Below, piece by piece: positions 44,079 through 53,978 of a stretch of DNA of 57,273 bases; positions within the stretch are counted from its first letter, which is position 1; every line of letters starts with the position of its first letter. Origin of the DNA: an uncultured Bacteroides sp. (GTDB lineage: Bacteria; Bacteroidota; Bacteroidia; Bacteroidales; Bacteroidaceae); contig USAN01000013.1 in assembly GCA_900552645.1 (NCBI GenBank), forward strand, positions 1-57,273, read 5' to 3'. The notes below the pieces were generated by a model. The model ran no database searches. It saw only the letters and a program-made list of their open reading frames with translations, and was not told the DNA's origin. Both the position numbers and the translations under genes were made by a program.

Positions 44079-45338
44079 ATGCAAACTATTGACAATTACA
44101 ATTTTGCCGGTAAAAAGGCAATTGTTCGTGTGGACTTCAATGTTCCATTGGATGAAAATGGTAAAATAACTGACGATACTCGTATCCGTGGTGCTCTTCC
44201 TACACTTAATAAAATTTTAGCAGACGGTGGAAGCATAATTATCATGTCTCACATGGGTAAACCTAAAAAGAATCCTGATATGAAGTATTCTTTAGGTCAG
44301 ATTGTTGATGCAGTATCAGAAAAGTTAGGAGTACCTGTACAGTTTGCTCCTGATTGTATGAAGGCTGATGAAGCAGCAGCAAACCTTAAACCAGGTGAAG
44401 TTCTTTTACTTGAAAATCTTCGCTTCTATCCTGAAGAAGAAGGAAAACCACGTGGTGAATTTGCTACTGACGAAGAAAAAGCTGCAGCAAAAGCTGCTCT
44501 AAAACCTGCACAGAAAGAATTTGCAAAACATCTTGCTTCTTATGCTGATTGTTATGTAAATGACGCATTCGGTACAGCTCACCGTAAACATGCATCTACT
44601 GCAGTTATCGCCGATTCATTTGATGAAAACAACAAAATGCTTGGTTACCTTATGGAAAAAGAGGTGAAAGCTGTAGACAATATCCTTAAAGATATCAAAC
44701 GTCCTTTCACTGCAATCATGGGTGGTTCTAAAGTATCTACTAAAATTGGTATCATCGAAAACCTTATGGATAAAGTTGATAACCTAATCCTTTGTGGTGG
44801 AATGGCATTTACATTCGCTAAGGCGCAAGGTGGTAAGGTAGGAAACTCACTTGTAGAAGATGACAAACTAGAACTTGCTCTTGACATTATCAAGATGGCT
44901 AAGGAAAAAGGAGTTAATCTTGTACTAGGTTGTGACTGCGTAGCTGCTGATAAATTCTCGAATGATGCAAATATTCAGGTATGCGAAGATAAGAATATTC
45001 CTGATGGTTGGATGGGTCTTGATGCAGGTCCTAAGACTCGTGAAGAGTTTAAGGAAGCTATCAAAGGTGCTAAAACAATCCTTTGGAACGGTCCTGCAGG
45101 TGTATTCGAATTTTCTAAATTTGAAGCTGGTTCAAAAGCTATCGCTGAAGCTATTGCAGATGCAACAGCAGAAGGTGCTTTCTCACTTATTGGTGGTGGT
45201 GACTCAGTAGCTTGTATCAACAAGTTTGGTATGGCAGATAAAGTATCATACATTTCAACAGGTGGTGGTGCTCTTCTTGAAGCTATCGAAGGTAAAGTAC
45301 TTCCAGGTGTTGCTGCAATTACCGGAGAAGGTAAATAA
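44079..45338 (+). CDS. pgk: Phosphoglycerate kinase
   Basis: Glycolytic enzyme of 419 residues converting 1,3-bisphosphoglycerate and ADP to 3-phosphoglycerate and ATP. The N-terminal substrate motif RVDFNVPLDENGKITDDTRIR and the SHMGKPK, LLLENLRFYPEEEGK and NDAFGTAHRKHAST segments are present. Nucleotide-binding GGSKVSTKIGIIENL and GGGDSVACINKFG are in the C-terminal half. Codons are biased toward those of highly expressed genes (Gly GGT, Ala GCT). Single gene with promoter and terminator. Confidence 0.97.
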   Translation: MQTIDNYNFAGKKAIVRVDFNVPLDENGKITDDTRIRGALPTLNKILADGGSIIIMSHMGKPKKNPDMKYSLGQIVDAVSEKLGVPVQFAPDCMKADEAAANLKPGEVLLLENLRFYPEEEGKPRGEFATDEEKAAAKAALKPAQKEFAKHLASYADCYVNDAFGTAHRKHASTAVIADSFDENNKMLGYLMEKEVKAVDNILKDIKRPFTAIMGGSKVSTKIGIIENLMDKVDNLILCGGMAFTFAKAQGGKVGNSLVEDDKLELALDIIKMAKEKGVNLVLGCDCVAADKFSNDANIQVCEDKNIPDGWMGLDAGPKTREEFKEAIKGAKTILWNGPAGVFEFSKFEAGSKAIAEAIADATAEGAFSLIGGGDSVACINKFGMADKVSYISTGGGALLEAIEGKVLPGVAAITGEGK

Positions 45339-45357
45339 TATTATTATAATTCTATTG

Positions 45358-45384
45358 AAGAGCGTTTCTTTTCGGAACGCTCTT
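45358..45384 (+). terminator. Terminator of pgk
   Basis: About 11-bp stem AAGAGCGTTTC/GGAACGCTCTT with a 5-nt loop, followed by eight or more T. Confidence 0.9.
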
Positions 45385-45389
45385 TTTTT

Positions 45390-45758
45390 TTATTATTATT
45401 TATGCATATATGCTTATTAGTAATCAACCACTAACCAATTTGAGTAATATAATACAAAGATTTATCTAAATCTCTTTTAATACAATGTAAATGCTAGGAT
45501 ATAATATTGCATTAATACTTATATATCATACTTAAATTCACAACTATAATTATTTGCAACTTTTACTATGATACTATATAAACATATAACTATTTTAATG
45601 TTTTTAGAGTATATATAGTGTTTTATTCTTACCATTATGAATTTGAATTATATATAACTTATTAAGTGGCGATATCCTTTTATAAACATTAATATTACGT
45701 TAAGTATTCATATGAATAAGATTTTGCATTTTATCAATGGTTTAAGCAAAATTATGAC
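45390..45758. other. AT-rich gap between pgk and purM
   Basis: About 370 bp after the pgk terminator, extremely AT-rich. I found no ORF, RNA gene or repeat. A 12-bp palindrome-like TATTCATATGAATA lies near 45705-45718. Confidence 0.5.
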
Positions 45759-45766
45759 TACTTTTG
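45759..45766 (+). promoter_or_regulatory. -7 element of purM
   Basis: TACTTTTG fits TAnnTTTG, 29 bp upstream of the start. Confidence 0.55.
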
Positions 45767-45795
45767 CACATCCAATTGAAATAAACAATTAAATC

Positions 45796-46965
45796 ATGAG
45801 TAATCAACGATACATGCAACGTGGTGTGTCGGCATCTAAAGAAGATGTTCACAACGCCATTAAAAACATTGACAAAGGTATTTTTCCTCAAGCTTTCTGT
45901 AAAATAATCCCCGACATTCTGGGTGGTGACCCTGAATATTGCAACATTATGCATGCCGACGGAGCAGGAACCAAATCATCACTGGCTTATCTGTACTGGA
46001 AAGAGACAGGCGATCTTGGTGTATGGAAAGGTATTGCTCAGGATGCTCTTATCATGAATATTGATGATTTGTTGTGTGTAGGAGCAGTAGATAACATACT
46101 TGTATCTTCTACTATAGGACGTAACAAGTTATTAATTCCTGGCGAAGTTATTTCGGCCATAATTAATGGAACTGATGAACTTCTTGCAGAACTGCGCGAT
46201 ATGGGTGTAGGAGTTTTCGCTACTGGTGGAGAAACTGCAGATGTAGGCGATCTTGTCCGTACTATAATTGTTGATAGTACTGTTACGTGCCGCATGAAAC
46301 GTGCTGATGTTATAAACAATGCTAATATACGTCCTGGAGACGTTATTGTTGGTTTAGCGTCATACGGCCAGGCTACTTACGAAAAGGAATATAACGGTGG
46401 TATGGGAAGTAACGGATTAACAAGTGCACGTCATGATGTTTTTGCTAAATATCTCGCTCAGAAATACCCTGAAAGCTTTGACAAGGCAGTTCCTGAAGAA
46501 TTAGTATACAGTGGTGCTCTTAGACTTACAGACAAAGTTGAGGAAAGTCCACTTGATGCAGGTAAATTGGTTCTCTCTCCTACCCGTACTTACGCTCCTG
46601 TAGTTAAAAAACTTCTCGATGCATTGCGTAATGAAATACACGGTATGGTTCATTGTTCGGGTGGTGCACAGACTAAAATACTTCATTTTATTGGAGATAA
46701 CTGCCTTGTCATTAAAGATAACCTATTTCCTGTACCTCCATTGTTCCGTACTATTAAAGAACAAAGTGGAACATCATGGGAAGAGATGTATAAGGTATTT
46801 AATATGGGCCATCGTCTTGAAGTATATTTATCGCCAGAGCATGCTCAGGAAGTTATAGATATAAGCAAATCATTCAACATAGATGCTCAGATAGTTGGAC
46901 ATGTTGAAAAGAACGACAAGAAAGAACTTATAATAAAGAGCGAATTCGGAGAGTTTAAATATTAA
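45796..46965 (+). CDS. purM: Phosphoribosylformylglycinamidine cyclo-ligase (AIR synthase)
   Basis: ATP-dependent enzyme of 389 residues closing FGAM to AIR in purine synthesis. It shows the family features HADGAGTKSSLAYL, QDALIMNIDDLLCVGA, FATGGETADVGDLVRTIIVDST and GLASYGQATYEKEYNGGMGSNGLTSARHDVF. It is longer than E. coli PurM (345 residues), as is usual for the Bacteroidota version. A separate gene with its own promoter; purL lies 11 kb away. Confidence 0.9.
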   Translation: MSNQRYMQRGVSASKEDVHNAIKNIDKGIFPQAFCKIIPDILGGDPEYCNIMHADGAGTKSSLAYLYWKETGDLGVWKGIAQDALIMNIDDLLCVGAVDNILVSSTIGRNKLLIPGEVISAIINGTDELLAELRDMGVGVFATGGETADVGDLVRTIIVDSTVTCRMKRADVINNANIRPGDVIVGLASYGQATYEKEYNGGMGSNGLTSARHDVFAKYLAQKYPESFDKAVPEELVYSGALRLTDKVEESPLDAGKLVLSPTRTYAPVVKKLLDALRNEIHGMVHCSGGAQTKILHFIGDNCLVIKDNLFPVPPLFRTIKEQSGTSWEEMYKVFNMGHRLEVYLSPEHAQEVIDISKSFNIDAQIVGHVEKNDKKELIIKSEFGEFKY

Positions 46966-47271
46966 AGTTGAAAAGATGAGATCAGTATGCATTTAGGTAA
47001 TTACAATATTCTTTCTTTTATTAACGAAATACCATAAAGGAACATATATAAGGAAATTAAGAGTAAGTCGAACTATTTATATATTATAATTCACAGCAAC
47101 TATTTTCTTGATAGCAGCATTTTAAATTATAATAGCTAATAGAATAAAAGCAGAAAACTTTACTTTTAAGATAATAATTGAAACATGTGTAATACTTAAG
47201 TGGTTATTGATTGAATATAATATATTATTTAGAAATATAATTGGTCTCATAAACTTTGGAATAAATAATTA
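46966..47271. other. AT-rich gap between purM and prfA
   Basis: About 306 bp without a recognisable gene or strong hairpin. A degenerate promoter-like TAAACTTTG lies about 20 bp before prfA. Confidence 0.5.
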
Positions 47272-48384
47272 ATGGCTGAAAACAATACAATATTAGAAAA
47301 ATTAGAAGGATTGGTAGCTAGATTCGAAGAAGTCTCTACCCTCATAACCGACCCTAATGTAATAGCCGATCAAAAGCGTTATGTAAAGCTTACTAAGGAA
47401 TATAAAGATCTTAGTGATATTATGAATGCTAGAAAAGAATACATACAATGTATTAACGGACTTGATGAGGCAAAAGAAATAATCACTAACGAGACTGATC
47501 CAGAAATGAAGGAAATGGCTCGTGAAGAGGCTGCGGCTTGTGAGAAACGAATCCCAGAACTTGAAGAAGAGATAAAACTACTGCTTGTACCTGCCGATCC
47601 TCAGGATGACCGTAATGCAGTTCTTGAAATCCGTGGAGGTACAGGTGGAGATGAAGCTGCTATTTTTGCAGGAGATCTTTTCCGTATGTATGCAAAATAC
47701 TGCGAATCAAAAGGATGGCGTCTTGAAATATCTAGTGCAAATGAAGGTTCATCAGGTGGATTTAAGGAAATAATATGTTCTGTTACCGGAGACAAAGTAT
47801 ACGGTACACTAAAATATGAGTCTGGAGTTCATCGAGTACAGCGTGTTCCTGCAACCGAAACTCAAGGACGAGTTCACACATCAGCTGCTTCCGTTGCAGT
47901 ATTGCCCGAAGCTGAACCATTCGACGTCGAAATTAACGAAGGAGAAATAAAGTGGGATACTTTCCGAAGCGGAGGTGCTGGAGGTCAGAATGTTAACAAA
48001 GTAGAATCAGGAGTACGTCTTAGATATAATTGGAGAAATCCTAATACCGGAATAGTAGAGGAGATACTTATAGAATGTACAGAAACTAGAGATCAGCCAA
48101 AGAACAAGGAACGCGCCTTATCACGCCTCCGTACGTTTATATATGACAAAGAACATCAGAAGTATATTGACGACATTGCAAGCAAGCGTAAGACTATGGT
48201 ATCTACAGGCGACAGATCTGCAAAAATTCGTACTTACAACTATCCTCAGGGAAGAATTACCGATCATCGAATAAACTATACTATATATAATTTATCAGCT
48301 TTCATGGACGGCGATATACAGGACTGCATTGATCATCTTATTGTAGCCGAAAACACAGAACGTCTGAAAGAGAGTGAATTGTAG
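47272..48384 (+). CDS. prfA: Peptide chain release factor RF1
   Basis: Class I release factor of 370 residues. The catalytic GGQ is at 237-239 (FRSGGAGGQNVNKVESGVRLRY). The codon-recognition region has P-A-T (RVPATETQGRVHTSAAS), typical of RF1 (PxT), so it reads UAA and UAG. The reading frame is continuous, with no programmed frameshift as in many prfB genes. pyrF follows after 25 bp. Confidence 0.96.
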   Translation: MAENNTILEKLEGLVARFEEVSTLITDPNVIADQKRYVKLTKEYKDLSDIMNARKEYIQCINGLDEAKEIITNETDPEMKEMAREEAAACEKRIPELEEEIKLLLVPADPQDDRNAVLEIRGGTGGDEAAIFAGDLFRMYAKYCESKGWRLEISSANEGSSGGFKEIICSVTGDKVYGTLKYESGVHRVQRVPATETQGRVHTSAASVAVLPEAEPFDVEINEGEIKWDTFRSGGAGGQNVNKVESGVRLRYNWRNPNTGIVEEILIECTETRDQPKNKERALSRLRTFIYDKEHQKYIDDIASKRKTMVSTGDRSAKIRTYNYPQGRITDHRINYTIYNLSAFMDGDIQDCIDHLIVAENTERLKESEL

Positions 48385-48409
48385 TAAATATTTAACAACA
48401 AGAAAGAAC

Positions 48410-49234
48410 ATGAACAAGCAAGAATTGTTTGAAAATATAAAGAAAAAAAGATCATTTTTGTGTGTAGGACTTGATACAGACATAAATAAGATTCCTGAAC
48501 ATCTTTTAAAAGAAGAAGATCCTATTTTTGAATTCAACAAAGCTATAATTGATGCAACTGCTCCTTACTGTATAGCTTATAAACCAAACTTAGCTTTCTA
48601 CGAAAGTATGGGAGTAAAAGGATGGGTAGCATTCGAAAAGACAGTAGAATATATAAAAACTAATTATCCTGATCAGTTTATCATAGCCGATGCAAAACGC
48701 GGAGATATTGGTAATACATCGGCCATGTACGCTCGTACATTTTTTGATGAGCTAAACATTGATTCTGTTACAGTAGCTCCTTACATGGGAGAAGATAGTG
48801 TTACACCTTTCCTTACATATGAAGGCAAATGGGTTATTCTCCTTGCGCTTACAAGTAACAAAGGCTCACACGACTTACAACTTACCGAGGATAAAAATGG
48901 TGAACGTCTTTTCGAAAAAGTTCTACGCAAATCACAGGAGTGGTCGAACGATAATAATATGATGTATGTAGTAGGTGCTACTCAGGGAAAAGCTTTTGAA
49001 GACATACGTAAAATAGTTCCTTCACATTTTCTTTTGGTACCTGGTATTGGTGCACAGGGAGGATCACTAGAAGAGGTTTGTAAATATGGAATGAACTCCG
49101 AGTGTGGCCTTATTGTAAACTCAAGTCGAGCTATTATATATGCCGACAAGAGTAAAAACTTTGCAAAAGCAGCCGAAACAGAGGCAGCTAAAGTACAAAA
49201 AGAGATGGAAGAGCAATTAAAAAATATACTTTAA
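48410..49234 (+). CDS. pyrF: Orotidine 5'-phosphate decarboxylase, type 2
   Basis: Decarboxylates OMP to UMP; 274 residues, the longer type 2 form. The active-site signature IADAKRGDIGNTSAMYA and the opening FLCVGLDTDINKIPEHLL are visible, along with YKPNLAFYESMG and VPGIGAQGG. I used the ATG at 48410 (MNKQELF), because the upstream alternative overlaps prfA. A perfect 12-bp hairpin terminator follows. Confidence 0.95.
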   Translation: MNKQELFENIKKKRSFLCVGLDTDINKIPEHLLKEEDPIFEFNKAIIDATAPYCIAYKPNLAFYESMGVKGWVAFEKTVEYIKTNYPDQFIIADAKRGDIGNTSAMYARTFFDELNIDSVTVAPYMGEDSVTPFLTYEGKWVILLALTSNKGSHDLQLTEDKNGERLFEKVLRKSQEWSNDNNMMYVVGATQGKAFEDIRKIVPSHFLLVPGIGAQGGSLEEVCKYGMNSECGLIVNSSRAIIYADKSKNFAKAAETEAAKVQKEMEEQLKNIL

Positions 49235-49257
49235 TTCTTCCATTTACATAATATAAA

Positions 49258-49296
49258 AATATCCGGAGACAACAACATATTTTATCTCCGGATATT
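49258..49296 (+). terminator. Terminator of prfA-pyrF
   Basis: Perfect 12-bp stem AATATCCGGAGA/TCTCCGGATATT followed by a T-run. Confidence 0.9.
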
Positions 49297-49356
49297 ATAC
49301 TTTTTTCTCGAATGTCTTTTATTAAGTATCTAACGTAATTTAATGATAAAGAAAGC

Positions 49357-50583
49357 ATGAGTGAAAGAAAAATAATAAACGATCCAGTTTTTGGCTTCAT
49401 AAATATTCCGAAAGGTCTCCTTTACGATATCATATCACACCCTCTTTTTCAGAGATTGAACCGAATAAAGCAACTTGGCCTATCATGTGCAGTGTATCCA
49501 GGTGCCCAACACACACGATTTCAGCATTCTCTTGGAGCTTATTATCTTATGCGTGAAGCGATACGCAATTTAAAGGAAAAAGGTATTTTTATTTTTGACA
49601 GTGAGGCAGAAGCTGTAGAAGCAGCAATACTACTTCATGATATAGGACACGGACCATTCTCTCATGTACTAGAAAATACTTTAGTAAAAGGAGTAAGCCA
49701 TGAAGAAATTTCCATAATGCTTATGGAAAGAATTAATGTAGATCTTAAAGGTCAGCTCAATTTGGCAATTCAGATATTCAAAGATGAATATCCTAAAAAA
49801 TTTCTGCACCAGATGGTTAGTGGTCAACTCGATATGGATCGTCTGGATTACCTTAGTCGTGACAGCTTTTATACAGGAGTATCAGAAGGCAACATAGGTT
49901 CGGCCAGAATTATAAAAATGCTCAACGTAAAAAATGACCACTTGGTTGTTGACTCTAAAGGCATATATCCTATAGAGAATTTTCTGACTTCTCGCCGACT
50001 GATGTATTGGCAAGTATATCTTCACAAAACTTCTGTAGCTATAGAAAAAATGCTTATTAACGCCCTTACTCGTGCAAAAGAACTTGCATTCGAAGGTAAA
50101 GAGCTTTTCGCTTCACCAGCATTAAAATTTTTCCTCTACAATGAGATTGATCGTAAACGTTTTTTTAATGACAACGAGTGTATTGAATCATTTATAAAGC
50201 TAGACGACAATGATATATGGAGTGCACTAAAAGTTTGGTGTGACGAAGATGACATCATCCTTTCAACTTTGAGCAAAGGAATAATAGATCGTCATCTTTT
50301 CAAAGTAGAAATATCCTCACTTCCACCCGATAAGCACCATAAAGAAGAGATAGCCAATGATATATGCAAGAGTCTATCTATAACAAAAAAGCAACTTCAC
50401 TATTTCTTTTCAATATCAGCAATAGAGAACAACATGTATAAGACAGAAGACGACAGCATAGAAATTTTATATAATGATGGTAGTACGAAAGATATTTCTG
50501 AAGCATCCGAAATATTCAATATCTCTTTATTATCGAGAAAAATGAAGAAATACTATACATGTTATTACCGCATTAAGCCCTAA
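49357..50583 (+). CDS. HD-domain phosphohydrolase, SAMHD1/YdhJ type
   Basis: Predicted dNTPase-like hydrolase of 408 residues. Metal-binding H..HD..D: H57 (QHTRFQHSLG), H94-D95 (LLHDIGHGPFSH) and D161 or D164 (SGQLDMDRLDYLSRDS). The TRFQHSLG start is shared with SAMHD1-like dNTP triphosphohydrolases, and the protein lacks a transmembrane part. Cellular substrate is unproven. It lies directly upstream of lpxD with a 141-bp gap. Confidence 0.9.
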   Translation: MSERKIINDPVFGFINIPKGLLYDIISHPLFQRLNRIKQLGLSCAVYPGAQHTRFQHSLGAYYLMREAIRNLKEKGIFIFDSEAEAVEAAILLHDIGHGPFSHVLENTLVKGVSHEEISIMLMERINVDLKGQLNLAIQIFKDEYPKKFLHQMVSGQLDMDRLDYLSRDSFYTGVSEGNIGSARIIKMLNVKNDHLVVDSKGIYPIENFLTSRRLMYWQVYLHKTSVAIEKMLINALTRAKELAFEGKELFASPALKFFLYNEIDRKRFFNDNECIESFIKLDDNDIWSALKVWCDEDDIILSTLSKGIIDRHLFKVEISSLPPDKHHKEEIANDICKSLSITKKQLHYFFSISAIENNMYKTEDDSIEILYNDGSTKDISEASEIFNISLLSRKMKKYYTCYYRIKP

Positions 50584-50658
50584 TACACCTTAAATAATTA
50601 TGCTTTTATTCTAATATATAAAAAAAAAATGCGTAATTTGCGCAATTAATATGCGGTG

Positions 50659-50676
50659 GTTACATGATCTTGTAAC
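50659..50676. other. Short inverted repeat upstream of lpxD
   Basis: GTTACA and TGTAAC separated by TGATCT, about 50 bp before the lpxD start. It could be a regulator site; the rest of the gap has no gene. Confidence 0.3.
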
Positions 50677-50724
50677 ATACAATACACCGATTTGAAATAA
50701 TTTAGAATAAAAGATTACATAGTT

Positions 50725-51768
50725 ATGGAGTTCTCAGCTAAACAAATTGCAGAATATATCCAGGGAACAGTTATTGGTGATGAAAATGCAACTGTCAATA
50801 CATTTGCAAAGATTGAAGAAGGAATACCGGGAGCAATTTCTTTTCTATCAAATCCTAAATATACACATTATATATATGATACTAAATCATCTATTGTTTT
50901 AGTAAACAAGGATTTTGTTCCTGAACAAGAAATTAAAGCAACTATAATTAAAGTTGATAATGCATACGAAAGTCTTGCTAAGCTTCTTACTTTATATGAA
51001 AACAGCAAACCTAAAAAAACAGGTATAGATCCGCTGGCATATATTTCTCCTAAAGCAAAAATTGGTAACAATGTTTATATTGCTCCTTATGCATGCGTTG
51101 AAGATGGAGCAGTTATTGGAGACAATACTTCATTATACTCTAACGCAACTATAGGATGCAATGCTAAAATAGGTAGTAACTGCACTATTTTTCCCAATGT
51201 TACAATATACAATGATTGTATTATTGGAGATAATTGCATACTTCATGCAGGTGTTGTTGTAGGATCGGACGGATTTGGTTTCGCTCCTTCGGGCAATGGA
51301 TATGAAAAAATCCCTCAAATTGGAATAGTAAAAATAGAAGATAATGTTGAGATTGGTGCTAACACATGTATTGATCGTGCTACAATGGGAGCAACTATAA
51401 TAAGAAAAGGCGTAAAGCTTGACAATCTTATTCAAGTAGCTCATAATGTTGAAATTGGATCTAATACAGTTATGGCATCTCAATGTGGTATAGCCGGTTC
51501 TGCAAAAATAGGCGAATGGTGTATGTTTGGCGGACAGGTAGGAGTGGCAGGTCACATTAAAATAGGCAATATGGTTCATGTTGGTGCTCAATCAGGAATA
51601 GCTGGTAATACAAAGTCCAACCAAACTTTGATGGGATATCCTGCAATAGATTCGAAAAAATTTATGAAATCATCTGTCTATTACAAACAACTACCCGAAT
51701 TGGCAGCGACAATAAACGATCTAAAGAAAGAAATAGAAGAACTTAAAAAACTAATAAATAACAAATAG
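50725..51768 (+). CDS. lpxD: UDP-3-O-acylglucosamine N-acyltransferase
   Basis: Lipid A enzyme of 347 residues that adds the second acyl chain to UDP-3-O-acyl-glucosamine from acyl-ACP. An N-terminal domain (about 1-100) binds uridine. A left-handed beta-helix of hexapeptide repeats follows (IGDNTSLYSNATIGCNAKIGSN-type), with catalytic H240 (VAHNVEIGSN) and a C-terminal helix (LAATINDLKKEIEELKKLINNK). First gene of lpxD-lpxC/fabZ-lpxA, 3 bp before the next gene. Confidence 0.95.
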   Translation: MEFSAKQIAEYIQGTVIGDENATVNTFAKIEEGIPGAISFLSNPKYTHYIYDTKSSIVLVNKDFVPEQEIKATIIKVDNAYESLAKLLTLYENSKPKKTGIDPLAYISPKAKIGNNVYIAPYACVEDGAVIGDNTSLYSNATIGCNAKIGSNCTIFPNVTIYNDCIIGDNCILHAGVVVGSDGFGFAPSGNGYEKIPQIGIVKIEDNVEIGANTCIDRATMGATIIRKGVKLDNLIQVAHNVEIGSNTVMASQCGIAGSAKIGEWCMFGGQVGVAGHIKIGNMVHVGAQSGIAGNTKSNQTLMGYPAIDSKKFMKSSVYYKQLPELAATINDLKKEIEELKKLINNK

Positions 51769-51771
51769 CCC

Positions 51772-53157
51772 ATGTTGAAACAGAAAACATTAAGAGGCAG
51801 TTTTTCTTTAAACGGAAAAGGTCTCCATACAGGAGTAAACCTGACGGTTACATTTAATCCTGCTCCTGATAATCACGGGTATAAAATACAACGCATCGAT
51901 ATTGAAGGCCAACCTATAATAGATGCAGTTGCAGAAAATGTAGGAGACACAACACGTGGAACAGTTCTCGTAAAGAATGGAATTAAAGTAAGCACTGTAG
52001 AGCATGCACTTGCGGCTCTTTATGCTGCAGGAATAGACAACTGTCTTATTCAGGTAAACGGACCTGAGTTTCCTATTTTGGACGGAAGTGCCAAATACTA
52101 CGTAGAAAATATAAAAAGAGTTGGTATAGAAGAGCAGACTGCAGTAAAAGATTATTATATAATAAAATCAAAGATAGAATTTCGTGACGAAGCTACTGGA
52201 TCTTCCATTATAGTTCTTCCAGATGAAAATTTCAGCGTAAATGCTTTAATATCTTACGATTCTAAAATATTATTCAATCAATTTGCTACCTTGGAAGATA
52301 TGGAAAATTTCCCTACCGAGATAGCTTCTGCAAGAACATTCGTTTTTGTAAGAGAAATTGAACCACTTTTAAGTGCAGGCCTGATAAAGGGAGGAGACTT
52401 AGACAATGCAATTGTTATATACGAGCGCAAGATGTCTCAGGAAAATTATGATAAATTGGCCGATGTAATGGGGGTACCTCATATGAATGCCGATGAACTT
52501 GGATACATAAATCATATTCCTTTGGTATGGGACAACGAGCCAGCACGTCATAAACTTCTAGACATTATAGGAGATTTAGCTTTGATAGGAAAACCTATTA
52601 AAGGTAGAATAATTGCTACTCGTCCCGGTCATACTATAAACAACAAGTTTGCCCGTCAAATAAGAAAAGAAATAAGACTTCATGAAATTCAGGCACCTAC
52701 CTATAACTGTAATGAAGCACCTATTATGGACGTTAACCGCATCCGAGAATTACTTCCACATCGCTATCCATTTCAATTAGTAGATAAAGTAATTGCAATA
52801 GGAGCTAATTATATAGTGGGTATAAAAAATGTAACATCTAACGAACCATTCTTTCAAGGACATTTTCCTCAGGAACCAGTAATGCCAGGAGTGCTTCAAA
52901 TAGAGGCTATGGCTCAATGTGGAGGTCTTTTAGTTCTCAATTCCTTAGATGAACCAGAAAAATACTCTACCTATTTTTTAAAGATAGATGGAGTAAAATT
53001 CAGACATAAAGTTGTACCGGGAGACACATTGATATTCCGTGTTGAATTACTTGCTCCAATACGCAGAGGTATTTCTTCAATGAAAGGATATGTTTTTGTT
53101 GGCGAAAATATAGTATGTGAAGCCGAGTTCATGGCACAAATTGTAAAAAACAAATAA
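51772..53157 (+). CDS. lpxC: LpxC-FabZ fusion
   Basis: Bifunctional protein of 461 residues. Residues 1 to about 305 are the UDP-3-O-acyl-GlcNAc deacetylase LpxC with zinc ligands H78 (TVEHALAAL), H260 and D264 (HKLLDIIGDL). From about 315 it is a 3-hydroxyacyl-ACP dehydratase FabZ (IRELLPHRYPFQLVDK) with catalytic H364 (FFQGHFPQEPVMPG) and the Glu of GVLQIEAMAQ. The fusion is standard in Bacteroidota and links the committed lipid A step with fatty-acid elongation. Both active sites look intact. Confidence 0.95.
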   Translation: MLKQKTLRGSFSLNGKGLHTGVNLTVTFNPAPDNHGYKIQRIDIEGQPIIDAVAENVGDTTRGTVLVKNGIKVSTVEHALAALYAAGIDNCLIQVNGPEFPILDGSAKYYVENIKRVGIEEQTAVKDYYIIKSKIEFRDEATGSSIIVLPDENFSVNALISYDSKILFNQFATLEDMENFPTEIASARTFVFVREIEPLLSAGLIKGGDLDNAIVIYERKMSQENYDKLADVMGVPHMNADELGYINHIPLVWDNEPARHKLLDIIGDLALIGKPIKGRIIATRPGHTINNKFARQIRKEIRLHEIQAPTYNCNEAPIMDVNRIRELLPHRYPFQLVDKVIAIGANYIVGIKNVTSNEPFFQGHFPQEPVMPGVLQIEAMAQCGGLLVLNSLDEPEKYSTYFLKIDGVKFRHKVVPGDTLIFRVELLAPIRRGISSMKGYVFVGENIVCEAEFMAQIVKNK

Positions 53158-53167
53158 AATAAAATAG

Positions 53168-53935
53168 ATGATAAGCCCATTAGCATATATACATCCAGAA
53201 GCAATAATTGGTGATAACGTTGAGATAGGTCCTTTTGTTTTTATAGACAAGAACGTTGTAATAGGCAATAACAATAAGATTATGCCTAATGTAACGATTC
53301 TTTACGGAGCACGCATAGGAGATGGAAATACCATTTTTTCGGGAGCCGTAATAAGTGCAGTTCCTCAGGATTTGAAATTCCAGGGAGAAGAGACTACTGC
53401 CGAAATAGGCAACAACAATACTATCCGTGAAAATGTTACAATAAATCGAGGTACTTCTGCAAAAGGCAAGACTGTTGTAGGAAATAACAACCTTCTTATG
53501 GAAGGAGTACATGTGGCACACGATGCTATTATAGGCAATGGATGTATTATAGGTAATGCAACCAAGATGGCAGGCGAAATAATAATTGATGATAATGCTA
53601 TTATAAGCGCATCTGTATTAATGCATCAGTTCTGTCATGTAGGAGGTTACGTAATGATTCAAGGCGGCTCACGCTTTAGCAAGGATATTCCTCCTTATAT
53701 AATAGCAGGTCGTGAACCTATAACATATGCCGGTATCAACATTATAGGATTGCGTAGAAGAGGATTCTCTAACGAGGTTATTGAAAATATTCATAATACA
53801 TATCGATTAATATATCAATCGGGCATGAATGTAAGCGATGCAATAATAAAGGTGAGAGAAGATATACCAATGAGCGAAGAAATTGAATATATTCTTTCTT
53901 TCATTGAAAATTCACAACGTGGTATAATAAGATAA
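53168..53935 (+). CDS. lpxA: UDP-N-acetylglucosamine acyltransferase
   Basis: First enzyme of lipid A synthesis, 255 residues, trimeric left-handed beta-helix. The catalytic histidine is H118 (GVHVAHDAIIG). VLMHQFCHVGGYVMIQGGSRFSKDIPPY and VNIIGLRRRGFS-type (here INIIGLRRRGFS) segments match LpxA. C-terminal helical domain from about 195. Starts 10 bp after lpxC/fabZ. Confidence 0.95.
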   Translation: MISPLAYIHPEAIIGDNVEIGPFVFIDKNVVIGNNNKIMPNVTILYGARIGDGNTIFSGAVISAVPQDLKFQGEETTAEIGNNNTIRENVTINRGTSAKGKTVVGNNNLLMEGVHVAHDAIIGNGCIIGNATKMAGEIIIDDNAIISASVLMHQFCHVGGYVMIQGGSRFSKDIPPYIIAGREPITYAGINIIGLRRRGFSNEVIENIHNTYRLIYQSGMNVSDAIIKVREDIPMSEEIEYILSFIENSQRGIIR

Positions 53936-53978
53936 TAAAGTTTTTTATATCTTTATGCCAATAAAACTAACTTAAACT

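Noticed and set aside
47272..48384. RF2 with programmed frameshift
   Set aside because: Frame is continuous and the recognition motif is PAT (PxT), so it is RF1.
49357..50583. Classical dGTPase (Dgt)
   Set aside because: The motif order and length fit the SAMHD1/YdhJ HD group better than Dgt.
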